From contig NZ_BLIV01000010.1 of NCBI RefSeq assembly GCF_009811755.1, positions 62,001-126,000 on the forward strand: a stretch of DNA of 64,000 nucleotides, read 5' to 3'. The notes under the pieces were generated by a model. It made no database searches. It was not told where the DNA came from and worked only from the letters and a program-made list of their open reading frames with translations. Position numbers and translations under genes: made by a program. How positions within the stretch are numbered: the stretch's first letter is position 1; each line of letters begins with the position of its first letter. Below are positions 63,866 to 64,000 of this stretch, one piece after another. This stretch comes from Roseobacter cerasinus. GTDB taxonomy: Bacteria; Pseudomonadota; Alphaproteobacteria; Rhodobacterales; Rhodobacteraceae.

Positions 63866-64000
63866 GCGGCGCGCTTGATGCTCCGGGCGTCGCGCTGCGC
63901 TCTGATGCCCTGATTGCTCTGCGCCGGGTCGCGCTGAACGCGGATATCTCGCCCGTGCTCGCCGCCCTGCCCGGAGGCTTTGCCACCCGGCGCAAAGGCC
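63862..64000 (+). CDS. DUF58 domain protein, partial
   Basis: Only the first 46 codons are present before the right edge. LRSDALIALRRVALNADISP followed by LPGGFATRRKG is the usual N-terminal lead of rhodobacterial DUF58 proteins that follow moxR. The rest, including the VWA-like part, lies outside the window. Confidence 0.8.
   Translation, partial: MSGALDAPGVALRSDALIALRRVALNADISPVLAALPGGFATRRKG

Overview
The window is a GC-rich (roughly 60%) alphaproteobacterial chromosome segment, most likely from a marine Roseobacter-type Rhodobacteraceae. Supporting signs are the long-chain prenyl diphosphate synthase expected for ubiquinone-10, the ETF-ubiquinone oxidoreductase, a 44-residue aa3 oxidase subunit IV, a VPLPA-CTERM surface protein, the pyrB-pyrC'-plsY order, and many small families typical of this group (DUF465, DUF2007, amphi-Trp). 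Genes are dense, with many 4-base ATGA stop/start overlaps. Species cannot be named from the sequence alone.

Layout. 0-4.9 kb: extensin-like protein (cut by the left edge), tyrC and hisC in one leftward operon, a VPLPA-CTERM protein, a methyltransferase and rpsD with a clear sigma70 promoter. 5.2-8.4 kb: an EAL protein, phaA-phaB for polyhydroxybutyrate precursor synthesis, and an unannotated 37-residue ORF. 8.5-20.2 kb: LysR/DMT exporter pair, DUF465, a TrmN6-like methyltransferase, DUF2007, prenyl diphosphate synthase, ispE, a TPR protein, ETF-QO, soxR with a recognisable SoxR-type promoter in front of a divergent glyoxalase-fold gene, greA and two poorly known proteins. 20.2-25.4 kb: molybdenum cofactor operon fdhD-mobA-mobB-moeA, with moeA fused to an RNase H-like domain, then divergent azlCD. 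25.5-31.3 kb: lipoprotein, CoxIV, DUF6173-like, MBL hydrolase, long acyl-CoA dehydrogenase, tsaC, yqgE. 31.4-39.3 kb: DsbD N-domain protein, RND pump, moaB, LysE exporter, unusual uracil-DNA glycosylase. 39.4-45.0 kb: pyrB, two membrane proteins, a catalytically dead pyrC', plsY, an orphan ectC, an aldo/keto reductase and an amphi-Trp protein.

45.1-51.0 kb is the only clearly accessory stretch. It is a pile of decayed insertion sequences (serine recombinase, IS5, IS1182, IS3, IS21 and IS110 fragments) with one IS110-family element whose transposase is intact. It ends at tRNA-Pro(CGG).

51.2-64 kb: DMT transporter, leuB, DUF2306, an exonuclease/endonuclease/phosphatase-family protein, leuD and leuC separated by an AT-richer DUF3800 gene, an MscS channel, rsfS-rlmH, a GNAT acetyltransferase, a secreted protein, and moxR followed by a DUF58 gene cut by the right edge.

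Most of the window is housekeeping. The points most worth a second look are the orphan ectoine synthase, the dead dihydroorotase, the MoeA fusion, the uracil-DNA glycosylase without iron-sulfur cysteines, the DUF3800 insertion into leuCD, a ~97-bp repeat present at two convergent gene ends, the IS110 elements with their possible guide-RNA regions, and a 19-bp perfect hairpin over the tsaC stop codon. I saw no CRISPR array, prophage or rRNA operon.
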